In this document: positions 51,032 to 59,467 of the stretch, piece after piece
Layout: each line of letters begins with the position of its first letter
How positions within the stretch are numbered: position 1 is the first letter of the stretch
Assembly: GCA_963754045.1 (NCBI GenBank)
Contig: CAVWEN010000003.1
Span: 310,001-374,000, forward strand
Source of the DNA: JALZKA01 sp963754045
Lineage (GTDB): Bacteria > Actinomycetota > Thermoleophilia > Solirubrobacterales > 70-9
DNA length: 64,000 nt
Direction: 5' to 3'
Made by a program: the position numbers and the translations under genes
Notes under the pieces: model-generated
Database searches by the model: none
What the model was told of the DNA's origin: nothing
The model's input: the letters and a program-made list of their open reading frames with translations, nothing else

Positions 51032-51229
51032 ATGGCGAAGGTCTGTCACAGCTGTGGGAAGGGTCCCGCGTTCGGCAACTCGCGAAGCCACTCGATGGTC
51101 GCGACCCGCCGCCGATTCGACCCGAATCTCCAGAAGGTCCGCATCAACGACGGCGGTCGTCCTCGCCGCGTCTACGTGTGCACCCGCTGCCTGAAGAGCG
51201 GCAAAGTCGTTAAGCACGTCGCCGGATAG
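51032..51229 (+). CDS. rpmB: Ribosomal protein L28 (zinc-binding form)
   Basis: L28 is a 50S subunit protein. The 65-residue sequence reads MAKVCHSCGKGPAFGNSRSH then VATRRRFDPNLQKVRI and VYVCTRCLKSGKV. The CxxC pairs in the N- and C-terminal parts mark the zinc-binding C+ form. Actinobacteria often hold a second, zinc-free paralogue elsewhere. Its stop overlaps the apparent start of the phosphoesterase. Confidence 0.96.
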   Translation: MAKVCHSCGKGPAFGNSRSHSMVATRRRFDPNLQKVRINDGGRPRRVYVCTRCLKSGKVVKHVAG

Positions 51230-51717
51230 TCCGCCTAGGAATCATTTCGGATACGCACATGCCGCGCGGTGGGCGCGCGATAGCGCCTGCCTGCCTCGAA
51301 CAGCTGGCGCGGTGCGATGCGATTCTCCACGCGGGTGACTTCGTCGCCGCAGAGGTGCTGGGCGAGCTTGAGTCGCTGGGCCCCCCGGTGCTCGCGGTCC
51401 ACGGGAACGTCGACGAGCCCGTCCTGCGGCACCGACTGCCCGAGCGCCGGGTTGTCACGGTCGGCGACGCGCGAATCGGCATGGTGCACGACACCGGTCC
51501 GGCGGCCGGGCGCCTGGAGCGGATGCGGCTCGCGTTCCCGGACGCACATGCCGTCGTCTTCGGCCACTCGCACCTTCCCTTCCAGCAGGAGGCCGACGGG
51601 TTTCGGATCTTCAACCCGGGTAGCCCGACCGAGCGACGCCGTGCTCCCAGCCGGTCGTTCGGGACCGCGCACGTATCGGATGGCAGGGTCAGCTTTCGCC
51701 TGCACCGCCTCTCATAA
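51229..51717 (+). CDS. YfcE/MJ0936-type metallophosphoesterase, no canonical start
   Basis: A small calcineurin-like phosphodiesterase. Homology begins RLGIISDTHMPRG and includes HAGDFVAAEVL, the AVHGNVDEPVL segment and VVFGHSHLPF; these supply all of the metal-binding Asp, His and Asn residues. The only ATG nearby, 51259, falls after the DTH metal motif. Upstream to the in-frame TAA at 51211 the frame has only ATA 51226, GTC 51229, ATC and ATT, with no strong ribosome site. GTC 51229 is at the expected position of Met1 and overlaps the rpmB stop. The length would be 162 residues. The substrate is unknown. Confidence 0.85.
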   Translation, partial: VRLGIISDTHMPRGGRAIAPACLEQLARCDAILHAGDFVAAEVLGELESLGPPVLAVHGNVDEPVLRHRLPERRVVTVGDARIGMVHDTGPAAGRLERMRLAFPDAHAVVFGHSHLPFQQEADGFRIFNPGSPTERRRAPSRSFGTAHVSDGRVSFRLHRLS

Positions 51718-51720
51718 GCT
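51715..51720 (+). promoter_or_regulatory. -10 element TAAGCT, leaderless start of fakA
   Basis: TAAGCT overlaps the end of the phosphoesterase gene and ends six bases before GTG 51727. Confidence 0.45.
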
Positions 51721-51726
51721 CCCGGC

Positions 51727-53355
51727 GTGCCCGATCCCGCGATCCACAGGTTCCGCCGGGTCATCTCCGTCGCGCTGGCGCATCTTGAGGAGCGCCGCGA
51801 GGAGATCAACGACCTGAACGTCTTTCCCGTCGCTGACGGCGACACAGGCGACAACATGGCGCTGACGATGCGCGCAGTGCTCGCCGAACTGGAGCGGCTC
51901 GAGGCGGACTCCGACGGCGGCGACCCACCGCGCACCGAGATCGTCCAGGCGGTCGCCAGGGCGGCGATGATGGGCGCGCGAGGGAATTCAGGCGTGATCC
52001 TGAGCCAGATCGTGCGGGGCGCGGCCGAGGAGCTGGCTAGCCCACGCGGGCGCCTGATCGACCCGAAGCTGCTCTCGGCGGCCCTCTCAAACGCCGAACG
52101 CGCCGCCTATGCCGCGATCCGGAACCCCGTGGAGGGCACGATGCTCACCGTCGCGCGTGAGATGGCGGGCGCCGTCTCCCACTACCTCGCACACTCCGAG
52201 CAGACCGAGCTCGGATCCGATCCGACCGAGGCCGAGCAGAACGCGCTTCTGGGCGCGATGCTCGGGACGGCGCTGGAGGCCGCCAACGAGGCCGTCAGTC
52301 ACACGCCGGAACAGCTCGATGTACTCGCCGACGCCGGCGTGGTGGACGCCGGTGCTCTCGGGCTCGCCGTGATCGTTCGTGGGGCGATTGCCGGGCTCGC
52401 GGGGGAGGAGGCGCAGCTACCGGAGATCCCGCATTACGCGCCGGCGCGTGCCGTGGGCGAGCACCACGGCGATTCGCGCTACCGCTTCTGCACCAACTTT
52501 GCCGTGGTTGGCGTCGGGCTCGACCGGCGGGCGTTCGAGTCAAAGCTCGAGGGCCTGGGCGACTCCGTGTTGGTCGTCGGCGACGAGGCAACCCTGCGGA
52601 TCCACGTCCACACCGACGACCCGGATGCGGCCAAGGCGCTGTTCGACCGCGCAGGCAAGATTTCGAACGAGGACATAGCCGACATGCACGAGCAGGTAGC
52701 CGAGCGCGCGGCCCGCTTGCGGGGCACCACCACCGCCGCGGTCGCCGTCGCGTCGGGCTCGGGATTGCGCCTGCTCTTCGAGCAGCTGGGCGCGGCCGTG
52801 GTCGAAGGCGGCCCCACCATGAACCCGGCGACGAAGGACCTTCTGCAGGTGGTCGAGGCCGTGCCGACCGCGGAGGTGGTGTTGCTGCCGAATTCCAAGA
52901 ACGTCCACCTCGCGGCAGAGGAGGCGGCCCGTCTGAGCCAGAAGGCCGTAGAGGTGGTACCAACACTGACCCAGCAAGGCGCCCTCGCGGCGCTTGTCGA
53001 GCTCGATCCGGACGCGAGCGCCGCGGAGAACGCCGAGCGCCTTGGCGCGGCCCTGGATTCGATCAGGGTGGGGGGCGTGGCTCCGGCTGCGAAGCCCGAC
53101 GCCGAGGGTCGTTTTGGGGTGGGCGACGCCGTCGGCTTCGATGGCGAGGAGGTCGTGGCGTGGGGCGATCCTGCGACCACGCTCGCGGCCACCGTCGCGC
53201 GCCTTGCGGGCGGCGCCGAGATCGTCACGCTGATCGACGGTGAGGACCCGCCGATCGCGCTGGAGGACCTTGATCTGGCTCTTCCCGATGACGTCGAGGT
53301 GGAGCTGCACCACGGCCGCCAGCCGAACTGGCATTGGCTCATCGCGGCTCAGTAG
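51727..53355 (+). CDS. fakA: FakA-like (YloV) Dha/fatty-acid kinase domain protein
   Basis: The 542-residue protein has the FakA layout. The N-terminal DhaL-type kinase domain (1-200) has LNVFPVADGDTGDNMALTMRA (metal-binding Asp cluster), GARGNSGVILSQIVRGAAE and DAGVVDAGALGLAVIV. The C-terminal domain includes YRFCTNFAVVGVG, HVHTDDPDAAK and LLPNSKNVHLAAEEAARLS. In Firmicutes FakA phosphorylates fatty acids held by FakB. Here it lies rpmB-(phosphoesterase)-fakA-recG, with no Asp23 gene. No FakB is in the window, so the partner is unknown. GTG start. Confidence 0.93.
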   Translation: MPDPAIHRFRRVISVALAHLEERREEINDLNVFPVADGDTGDNMALTMRAVLAELERLEADSDGGDPPRTEIVQAVARAAMMGARGNSGVILSQIVRGAAEELASPRGRLIDPKLLSAALSNAERAAYAAIRNPVEGTMLTVAREMAGAVSHYLAHSEQTELGSDPTEAEQNALLGAMLGTALEAANEAVSHTPEQLDVLADAGVVDAGALGLAVIVRGAIAGLAGEEAQLPEIPHYAPARAVGEHHGDSRYRFCTNFAVVGVGLDRRAFESKLEGLGDSVLVVGDEATLRIHVHTDDPDAAKALFDRAGKISNEDIADMHEQVAERAARLRGTTTAAVAVASGSGLRLLFEQLGAAVVEGGPTMNPATKDLLQVVEAVPTAEVVLLPNSKNVHLAAEEAARLSQKAVEVVPTLTQQGALAALVELDPDASAAENAERLGAALDSIRVGGVAPAAKPDAEGRFGVGDAVGFDGEEVVAWGDPATTLAATVARLAGGAEIVTLIDGEDPPIALEDLDLALPDDVEVELHHGRQPNWHWLIAAQ

Positions 53356-53411
53356 GCCGCCTCGGCGGCGACGACCAGAGGTCGGCGGGGCGGTATGTCA
53401 TGACCTCGGCG

Positions 53412-53417
53412 TAGCCT
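53412..53417 (+). promoter_or_regulatory. -10 element TAGCCT, leaderless start of recG
   Basis: TAGCCT ends eight bases before the recG GTG. It is the same hexamer and spacing as before gcvT. Confidence 0.45.
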
Positions 53418-53425
53418 CAGCGACT

Positions 53426-55597
53426 GTGCCCGCCCTGCGCGCGATCGGAACGGGATCGGAGCTCGGCCTGGCGGAGCTTCGCGGTGTGGCCCTGCGCACT
53501 GGGCCGCGCCCCAGCCTGCTTGAAGCGCCGCTCTCCAGTCTGCGCGGCGCGGGACCGAAGCTCTCGGCGATCGCGGCCGGGATCGGCGTTGTCACCCTCG
53601 CTGATCTGCTTTGGCACGTGCCTCACGGTTACCGCGATCGCACTCGCCTGCGCCGGGTGGACGAGTTGCGGATCGGCGAGGAGGCGACAGTTGCCGTCGC
53701 GGTGCGATCGGCGCGATCGCGGCCGACGCGAAGGCGCAACCTTCGCATCGTCGAGGCGACGGTGGCCGACGCAGGAGGCTCGATGAAGGCGGTTTGGTTC
53801 AATCAGGCGTACCTCGTCGAGCGGCTTCGTCCCGGGACCCGGCTGCTGCTGAGCGGTGCGCTCGACCGCTCCGGGTTCAAGGTGAAATCGCACGAGATCA
53901 TCGCCGATGGCGGCGCCGGGGCCGGGCTTCACACGGTGGGCCTGGTGCCGGTCCACTCGACCAGCGATGGCCTGCGGGCCGACCGGTTGCGCGAGTGGGT
54001 GGCGGCGATTCGCGGCCTGGGCCTCCGGGCGCTCGAGCCGATGCCGGCGGAGCTGCGAGCCCGCCGGGGACTGCCCGGTATTGGCGATGCGCTGGCGAGT
54101 GTGCACTTTCCCGACAGCGCCGAGGCGGCCGAGCTCGCCCGGCGGCGGCTCGCCTTCGAGGAGCTGATGCTCCACCAGGTCGCGCTCGCAGCACGCCGTC
54201 GCGGGCGGGAGGAGCAGCGGCCGGGAGTCCGTTTCGAGCCGCCTGGCGAGCTGGCCGGCCGCTGGATTGAGAGTCTGCCTTTCGCGCCGACCGACGGCCA
54301 GCGCACGGCGTTCGCCGAGATCGACGCCGACCTTGCGAGTGGCCGGTCGATGCAACGGCTGCTCATGGGGGAGGTCGGTTCCGGAAAGACGGTGATCTCG
54401 CTCTACGCGATGCTGCGCGCGGTCGAGTCGGGGATGCAGGCGGCGTTGATGGCGCCGACCGAGACCCTTGCCGAGCAGCACGCGCGAACGCTCGACGAGC
54501 TGCTGGCCTCCGAGCCGCTGCCGATCGCGCTGCTCACCGGCTCGACGCCGGCCGCCCAGCGCCGCGACACCCTTGCGCGCCTTGCCAGCGGCGAGCTTGG
54601 ACTGGTCGTCGGAACGCACGCGCTGATCGAACCCGACGTCCGGTTCGCCCGCTTGGCATTGAGCGTGGTGGACGAGCAGCACCGCTTCGGCGTGAGTCAG
54701 CGCTCGGCGCTGGATTCGAAGGGGCCGACGCTCGCGAGCGGGGAGGAGGCCGCGCCGCACGTGCTCCACATGACGGCGACGCCGATCCCGCGGACGCTCT
54801 CGCTAACCGCCTACGGCGATCTCGACTCGACCGTGTTGCGGGAACTACCCGCAGGGAGACGGCCGGTGAAGACCTGGGTCGTCGGGGAGGAGAAGCGTGA
54901 GGGGGCGTACGACTTCGTGCGCCAACGGCTGCGCGAGGGCAGGCAGGCCTTCTTCGTCTGTCCATTGGTCGACGGATCGGTAAAGCTCGAGGCCAAGGCT
55001 GCGTCGGAGGAGGCGGCGCGGCTCGCCGCCGGTGAGCTACGTGACTTCAAGGTCGCGCTTCTCCACGGACAGATGCACGCGCGCGACAAGGCAGCGGCGA
55101 TGGATGCGTTCGCCTCGGGCCGCGTGGATGTGCTCGTTGCGACCAGCGTGATCGAGGTCGGGATCGACGTGCCGAACGCCACGGTGATGGTTGTCGAGGG
55201 CGCGGAGCGCTACGGGCTCTCCCAGCTCCACCAACTGCGCGGACGGGTCGGTCGCGGCGAGCACGAGTCCTACTGCATCCTCTTCGGCGACCCGGGGTCG
55301 GACCTGGCACGCCGGCGCCTCGATGCGATTGCGACCCAGCGCGACGGCTTCAAGCTCGCCGAGGTCGACCTCGCCCTTCGCGGCGAAGGCGAGATCCTCG
55401 GCACGCGACAAAGCGGGCTCCCGCGCTTTCGTGCTGCCGAGCTGCCCGACGACACGCCGCTGCTGGTTGAAGCCCGGCGCGAGGTGCTCGGCATGCTCGA
55501 GCGGCACGGATCGCTCGACGCGCTGGAGTTGGGTCCGATGCTCGACGCGGCGCGAGCGCGCTTCGGGGACGAGCGCGAGAGCGGTATTGCGGCGTGA
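53426..55597 (+). CDS. recG: RecG, ATP-dependent DNA helicase
   Basis: RecG remodels stalled forks and Holliday junctions. The 723-residue protein has a wedge/OB domain (residues ~70-200, HGYRDRTRLRRVDELR), Walker A in MGEVGSGKTVISLYAML, the VDEQHRFGV box, MTATPIPRTLSLTAYGD and QLRGRVGRGEHESYC. An open frame begins upstream at 53240 antiparallel to nothing useful; GTG 53426 is the better start because homology begins there and a -10 element precedes it. Its stop overlaps rsmD by four bases. Confidence 0.94.
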   Translation: MPALRAIGTGSELGLAELRGVALRTGPRPSLLEAPLSSLRGAGPKLSAIAAGIGVVTLADLLWHVPHGYRDRTRLRRVDELRIGEEATVAVAVRSARSRPTRRRNLRIVEATVADAGGSMKAVWFNQAYLVERLRPGTRLLLSGALDRSGFKVKSHEIIADGGAGAGLHTVGLVPVHSTSDGLRADRLREWVAAIRGLGLRALEPMPAELRARRGLPGIGDALASVHFPDSAEAAELARRRLAFEELMLHQVALAARRRGREEQRPGVRFEPPGELAGRWIESLPFAPTDGQRTAFAEIDADLASGRSMQRLLMGEVGSGKTVISLYAMLRAVESGMQAALMAPTETLAEQHARTLDELLASEPLPIALLTGSTPAAQRRDTLARLASGELGLVVGTHALIEPDVRFARLALSVVDEQHRFGVSQRSALDSKGPTLASGEEAAPHVLHMTATPIPRTLSLTAYGDLDSTVLRELPAGRRPVKTWVVGEEKREGAYDFVRQRLREGRQAFFVCPLVDGSVKLEAKAASEEAARLAAGELRDFKVALLHGQMHARDKAAAMDAFASGRVDVLVATSVIEVGIDVPNATVMVVEGAERYGLSQLHQLRGRVGRGEHESYCILFGDPGSDLARRRLDAIATQRDGFKLAEVDLALRGEGEILGTRQSGLPRFRAAELPDDTPLLVEARREVLGMLERHGSLDALELGPMLDAARARFGDERESGIAA

Positions 55598-56112
55598 GGG
55601 TCATCGCGGGGGAACTGCGCGGACGCCGGCTGGAGGGGCCGGCGGGCCAGGAGGTGCGACCCACGGCCGACAGGGTCCGCGAGGCGCTGTTCTCGATGCT
55701 CGGTGACGTCTCGGGGCTGTTGGTGCTTGACCTCTACGCGGGGACGGGCGCCCTGGCGATCGAAGCGCTCTCACGCGGCGCAGCCGAGGCGACCCTCGTG
55801 GATACGGAGATCGCCCTCGCCGCGCGCAACGTCGAGGCTCTCGGCCTCGCGAGCCGGACCACGCTCGTAGCAGCGGATGCAGGGGATTTCCTCGCCTCAC
55901 CAGGGCCCACCTTCGACCTGATCCTTTGCGATCCGCCATATACACTCGCCGCCCGCCATGAGCCCGAACTCCGAGACCTCGTTCCGAAGCGGCTACGCGT
56001 CGGCGGCCGGGTCGTCGTGGAGTCGAGTTCCAGGGCGGGCGCACCCGACGTCCCGCTCGAGATCGTGCGCGAGCGGCAGTACGGGAACTCCACGGTGAGG
56101 ATCTATGGCTGA
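55594..56112 (+). CDS. rsmD: RsmD, 16S rRNA m2G966 methyltransferase
   Basis: RsmD methylates a guanine in 16S rRNA. The 172-residue protein has MRVIAGELRGRRLEGP, VRPTADRVREALFSML, LDLYAGTGALAIEALSRGA (SAM loop), and the catalytic ILCDPPYTL. GTG start overlapping recG. The stop overlaps coaD, the usual rsmD-coaD pair. Confidence 0.95.
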   Translation: MRVIAGELRGRRLEGPAGQEVRPTADRVREALFSMLGDVSGLLVLDLYAGTGALAIEALSRGAAEATLVDTEIALAARNVEALGLASRTTLVAADAGDFLASPGPTFDLILCDPPYTLAARHEPELRDLVPKRLRVGGRVVVESSSRAGAPDVPLEIVRERQYGNSTVRIYG

Positions 56113-56611
56113 GCGAACCGAGCGGGTCGCGGTGTGCCCAGGCAGCTACGACCCGGTCACGTTTGGCCACCTCGACATCATCGGCCGTACCTCGCGGGTC
56201 TTCGATCGCGTGGTGGTAGGCATCGTCGGCCAGTCGATCCGCAAGCAGACGACGCTGTTCGAGCCGGAGGAGCGCAAGGGGTTCCTCGAGCGTGCCGTCG
56301 CGGAGAAGGGCTTCGACAACGTTGAGGTGCGAATCTTCTCCAACCTCCTGGTGGAGTTCGTCCGGGAGTGCCATGGCACGGCGATCGTCAAGGGGCTGCG
56401 GGCGATCTCCGACTTCGAGTACGAGTTCGAGATGAATCAGCTCAACCGCAAGCTTGCGCCCGACATCGAGTCGGTTTACATCTTCGCCTCGGCCGAATTC
56501 TCGTTCTTGTCCTCGACGGGCGTAAAGGAGATGGCGACGTTCGGCGGGTCGGTCGAGGATCTGGTGCCCACCGAGGTCGCAAAGGCCCTGGCCGAGCGCG
56601 TCAAGCGCTGA
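56105..56611 (+). CDS. coaD: CoaD, phosphopantetheine adenylyltransferase
   Basis: CoaD makes dephospho-CoA. The 168-residue protein has CPGSYDPVTFGHLDIIGR (TxGH nucleotidyl-transfer motif), VVGIVGQSIRKQTTLFEPEER, GLRAISDFEYEFEMNQLNR, and the FLSSTGVKEMATFGG loop. It overlaps rsmD by eight bases. A hairpin follows the stop. Confidence 0.96.
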   Translation: MAERTERVAVCPGSYDPVTFGHLDIIGRTSRVFDRVVVGIVGQSIRKQTTLFEPEERKGFLERAVAEKGFDNVEVRIFSNLLVEFVRECHGTAIVKGLRAISDFEYEFEMNQLNRKLAPDIESVYIFASAEFSFLSSTGVKEMATFGGSVEDLVPTEVAKALAERVKR

Positions 56612-56624
56612 TCGCGTGAAATTG

Positions 56625-56653
56625 CCTGCAATCACCCATGCGGATTGGGCAGG
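56625..56653 (+). terminator. Possible terminator hairpin after coaD
   Basis: CCTGC AATC pairs with GATT GCAGG across a two-base bulge, with a nine-base loop. There is no T-tract. Confidence 0.3.
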
Positions 56654-56710
56654 AGCTTGCAGTCAGGCGGCGAAATGACGACTCGAACACCCTGGCTCCG
56701 CAAGGCCGCG

Positions 56711-56716
56711 TAAGCT
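56711..56716 (+). promoter_or_regulatory. -10 element TAAGCT before the coiled-coil gene
   Basis: TAAGCT ends 12 bases before ATG 56729, giving a leader of only about five bases. Confidence 0.35.
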
Positions 56717-56728
56717 CTCCCAACTTCT

Positions 56729-57196
56729 ATGGACGTCCTGGTCCTAATCGACAAACTCGACGATCTGATCCACAACGCACGACCCGTGCCGTTGACGGAC
56801 CAGGTACGCGTTGATCGGGAGGAGATCTACGACCTCCTCGACCAGATGCGCGCCACGATCCCCGAGGAGATCAAGCAGGCCCGCTGGATCGTCAAGGAGC
56901 GCCAGGAGATGCTGGCCGAGGCCAAGCGCGAGGCCGAGCGCGTCGTCAAGGAGGCACGCGACCAGCAGGCTCGCCTGATCTCCGATGAGGAGGTCTACAA
57001 GCAGGCCGAGCGCGCTGCTGAAGAGATCATCGAGGACGCCCGCGAGACCGAGCGCCAGATTCGCCTCGGCGCTGAGGATTACGCCGACGAGATCCTCTCG
57101 ACCCTCGAAGTGAACTTGCAGAAGTTCCTCGCCGCCGTCCAGCGGGGCCGCGACCGCCTCGCCGGCCGCGACGACGAACCCCTCGCCGACGAGTAA
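56729..57196 (+). CDS. Coiled-coil protein, DivIVA-like / Rv2927c type
   Basis: A 155-residue, almost entirely helical protein: after a short start (MDVLVLIDKLDDLIHNARPV) it is a long charged coiled coil (KQARWIVKERQEMLAEAKREAE, key repeats A-K/R-E). No membrane segment. Actinobacteria keep a coiled-coil protein of this sort next to coaD (Rv2927c in Mycobacterium), sometimes classed as DivIVA-like, with possible roles at cell poles or septa. Function here is inferred only from position and shape. A five-pair GC hairpin (57202-57215) lies just after its stop. Confidence 0.83.
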   Translation: MDVLVLIDKLDDLIHNARPVPLTDQVRVDREEIYDLLDQMRATIPEEIKQARWIVKERQEMLAEAKREAERVVKEARDQQARLISDEEVYKQAERAAEEIIEDARETERQIRLGAEDYADEILSTLEVNLQKFLAAVQRGRDRLAGRDDEPLADE

Positions 57197-57199
57197 CCC

Positions 57200-57440
57200 C
57201 CGCGCCGATTGGCGCTCTGCATCGTCTTCACGGGCGAGCCTGTTGTCGTGCCAGGCGGCACCGTCGGCCTCGAGGATGAGGCGGGCGTCCGGCCAGTGGG
57301 GATCCTGGCGAAGCCGCTGGCGAGCTGGCCCGGGCGATTCGCGCCGGTGAGCACGACGGTGGACTCGAGGAAGTGGTCGCCCGCCTGCGCGAGCACGTGG
57401 CGCGCAAACTCGAGATTGCCCGTCCCGGTTACGACGCGTG
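57200..57440 (-). pseudogene. Likely remnant of a DUF559 (VSR-like) endonuclease gene
   Basis: One minus-strand frame between 57304 and 57200 reads DPHWPDARLILEADGAAWHD then AREDDAERQ. This closely fits the catalytic core of DUF559 proteins (D-WP--RL--E-DG--H then D--R). The pieces before it lie in other frames and the expected C-terminal strand is missing, so the gene is broken or decayed. The rest of this 253-base gap shows nothing else. Confidence 0.4.
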
Positions 57441-57449
57441 GGGCGATCC

Positions 57450-58259
57450 CTAGAGGTCGGTTTCGTGCTCGCCGGCCCGCCCAGGGTCGGTCTTTTCGTA
57501 GAAGCGGTCGAGCATCGTGAGGGTCTCCTCGGCGTCATAGGAGGTGTAGCCGTGCCACGCCTCGGTGCGCAGCTGCTGGTCGAGGGGCTGACCGATCACG
57601 TCCAGGATCGTGCGCTTGGCCGAGCGCACCGCGACCTGCGAGTTGCGCAGGATCTGTCGTGCGACCGTCTCGGCGGCATCCATCAGCTCGTCGTGTGGAA
57701 CGACCTTTGCCACCAGGTTGCAGCTCAGCGCCTGCCCAGCGTCGATCGGCTCCGCGGTCAGAAGCATCTGCATAGCAACGCCAACGCCACAGGTGTTCAC
57801 GAGCCGCACGAGCCCTCCATCGCCGTGGTGATACCCCCGCCGGGCCTCGAACGAGCCGAACCGCGCACGATCCGAGGCGACCCGGATGTCGCATGCCAGT
57901 GCCGTCTCCAGTCCGCCCGCGAGCGCCCAGCCGTTGACCGCGGCGATCGTCGGCTTCTCCAGCCGGTGCATGCCGCGGGTGAGCCCGCCAAGCCCCGTCT
58001 CGACGATCCTGCGCACGTCGGCAGGAGTCGCTCCCTTGATTAGCGGCGGGATGTAGGTCTTCAAATCCGCACCGGCGCAAAACGCCTCGTCGCCGGCGCC
58101 AGTGAGGATCGCCACGTCGACCTCCGCGTCGTCGCGAAAACGCGTCCAGGCGTCGATCAGGCCCTGGTGGACATCGGGGTCGATCGCGTTTCGAGCCTCT
58201 GGGCGGTTGATCGTGATGCGCGCGATGCGCCCGTCCGTCTCGTAGATGACCTTTGGCAA
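57450..58259 (-). CDS. Enoyl-CoA hydratase/isomerase family protein
   Basis: A crotonase-fold enzyme of 269 residues. ITINRPEARNAIDPDVHQGL and GAGDEAFCAGADLKTYI give the N-terminal oxyanion-hole half, and AVNGWALAGGLETALACDIRVAS gives the second half. The usual catalytic Glu of FAE.-type hydratases is not clear (here ARFGSFEARRGYHHGDGG), so the exact reaction is uncertain. The start is TTG with GGAGG five bases upstream, and the methyltransferase gene ends nine bases before it, so the two are likely cotranscribed. Confidence 0.9.
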   Translation of the reverse strand: MPKVIYETDGRIARITINRPEARNAIDPDVHQGLIDAWTRFRDDAEVDVAILTGAGDEAFCAGADLKTYIPPLIKGATPADVRRIVETGLGGLTRGMHRLEKPTIAAVNGWALAGGLETALACDIRVASDRARFGSFEARRGYHHGDGGLVRLVNTCGVGVAMQMLLTAEPIDAGQALSCNLVAKVVPHDELMDAAETVARQILRNSQVAVRSAKRTILDVIGQPLDQQLRTEAWHGYTSYDAEETLTMLDRFYEKTDPGRAGEHETDL

Positions 58260-58268
58260 GTCTGCCTC

Positions 58269-58862
58269 CTACCCGTACGTCGCGCGGATCACCGCCAGCC
58301 CGTCGGCCGTCCAGGTGACTTCGCCGCCGCACCAATCCGCCTGTTCTTCGGCCCCAGCCGGGAAGCTACTCTCGATTGGCTTCGCCTGGCCGTCGGCATC
58401 CTCCGCTTCGAGTCCGGGCCCGGCCGATCTGTCACCGGCTGAGCCACTCCGGCGCACGACATCGCCGATCACGAGCGCCCGCGACTGCTCGCTCACCCGG
58501 CGAAACAGATCGCGCTTGCCGTCGTCGTCGAGGCGGTGGACGACAAGCACGGCGATCACGAGATCCCACGGCCCGTCGGGCAGCGGGTCCTCGATGCGAC
58601 CCAGGCGCATCTCCTCCCAGCCGAGCTCGCGCGCCTTAAAGACCATCTCTGGACTCGAGTCGAGGCCGGTGATCCGGGTCTCCGGGAACCGCTCGAGGAG
58701 CCGCTCGGTCGTCTCGGCGGTGCCGAAGCCAAGTTCGAGGATCCGCGCGGGGGCGAACGGGATCGCACCGACCGCCGCGTCCTGGAGCTCGTCGAAGCGT
58801 GGCACCTCGGCGCGGATCTGCTCGAGGTAGTGATCTGGGTTCTCGTGGAAGTGCGCGCACAT
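58269..58862 (-). CDS. SAM-dependent methyltransferase
   Basis: A 197-residue class I methyltransferase. The SAM loop is ILELGFGTAETTERLLERFP and the second motif GLDSSPEM, with DPLPDGPWDLVIAVLVVHRL. The start MCAHFHENPDHYLEQI at 58862 is preferred over an opening at 58913 that would overlap yceD. The substrate is unknown. It is divergent from yceD with only 22 bases between. Confidence 0.87.
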   Translation of the reverse strand: MCAHFHENPDHYLEQIRAEVPRFDELQDAAVGAIPFAPARILELGFGTAETTERLLERFPETRITGLDSSPEMVFKARELGWEEMRLGRIEDPLPDGPWDLVIAVLVVHRLDDDGKRDLFRRVSEQSRALVIGDVVRRSGSAGDRSAGPGLEAEDADGQAKPIESSFPAGAEEQADWCGGEVTWTADGLAVIRATYG

Positions 58863-58871
58863 CAGGGGCGG

Positions 58872-58877
58872 TACTTT
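58872..58877 (+). promoter_or_regulatory. -10 element TACTTT, leaderless start of yceD
   Basis: TACTTT ends seven bases before the ATG of the DUF177 gene, in the 22-base divergent gap. Confidence 0.45.
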
Positions 58878-58884
58878 CCTACAG

Positions 58885-59397
58885 ATGGCGCGTTCGGACT
58901 CGCTCGACCTCACGACGCTCTCGCTGCGCCCCGGTGATGGGCGCCGTCTGGAGCTGGAGATCAGCCCTGGCGGCTTCGAGCTTGCGGGCCAGTCCTACAC
59001 GGTGGAAGAGCCGTTGCCGGCGCGGCTCGAGGTGTCACGAACCGCGTCAGGTCACGCGCTCAAGCTCACCTTCACGGTGCGAATGCACGGGCCCTGCATG
59101 CGCTGTCTGGAGGACTCCGCTCCGGAGCTGGCCGTGGAGTCCCGCGAGGTGGACCAGCCGGGATCCGGCGACGAGGAGCTCTCGAGTCCATATGTGGACG
59201 AAGGGGTGCTGGACCTCATGCGCTTCTCCCACGACTCGCTTGCGCTTGCGTTGCCGGCCGCCCTGCTCTGCCGGCCCGACTGTGCCGGGCTGTGTCCAGA
59301 GTGCGGCGAGTCGCTGAACGACGCCGAGCCGGTCGACCACATACACGAGCGCGAGCCCGATCCGCGCTGGGCGAAGCTTCGTGAGTTGAGCGAGTAG
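58885..59397 (+). CDS. yceD: YceD/DUF177 protein
   Basis: The DUF177 family accompanies rpmF in many bacteria and is linked to large-subunit rRNA levels, but the mechanism is not settled. The 170-residue protein has the zinc-like MHGPCMRCLE motif near residue 68 and, near the end, LCRPDCAGLCPECGESLND, whose paired cysteines are the family signature. Two strong hairpins separate it from rpmF. Confidence 0.93.
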   Translation: MARSDSLDLTTLSLRPGDGRRLELEISPGGFELAGQSYTVEEPLPARLEVSRTASGHALKLTFTVRMHGPCMRCLEDSAPELAVESREVDQPGSGDEELSSPYVDEGVLDLMRFSHDSLALALPAALLCRPDCAGLCPECGESLNDAEPVDHIHEREPDPRWAKLRELSE

Positions 59398-59402
59398 GTG
59401 CG

Positions 59403-59423
59403 GCTGCGGCTCTCACCCGCAGC
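59403..59423 (+). other. Hairpin 1 between yceD and rpmF
   Basis: GCTGCGG (59403-59409) pairs perfectly with CCGCAGC (59417-59423) around a seven-base loop, five bases after the yceD stop. Confidence 0.5.
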
Positions 59424-59424
59424 A

Positions 59425-59462
59425 CCGCCAGAATCCTCCACCTTGGGGTCTGGTTCTGGCGG
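59425..59462 (+). other. Hairpin 2 between yceD and rpmF
   Basis: CCGCCAGAA (59425-59433) pairs with TTCTGGCGG (59454-59462), extendable to about eleven pairs, with a 16-base loop. It could end yceD transcription or act as a translation or processing control for rpmF, whose start is 21 bases further on. Confidence 0.5.
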
Positions 59463-59467
59463 CTCGG

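Noticed and set aside
57209..57520. Plus-strand open frame in the gap after the coiled-coil gene
   Set aside because: No family features; the minus-strand DUF559-like frame explains the composition better.
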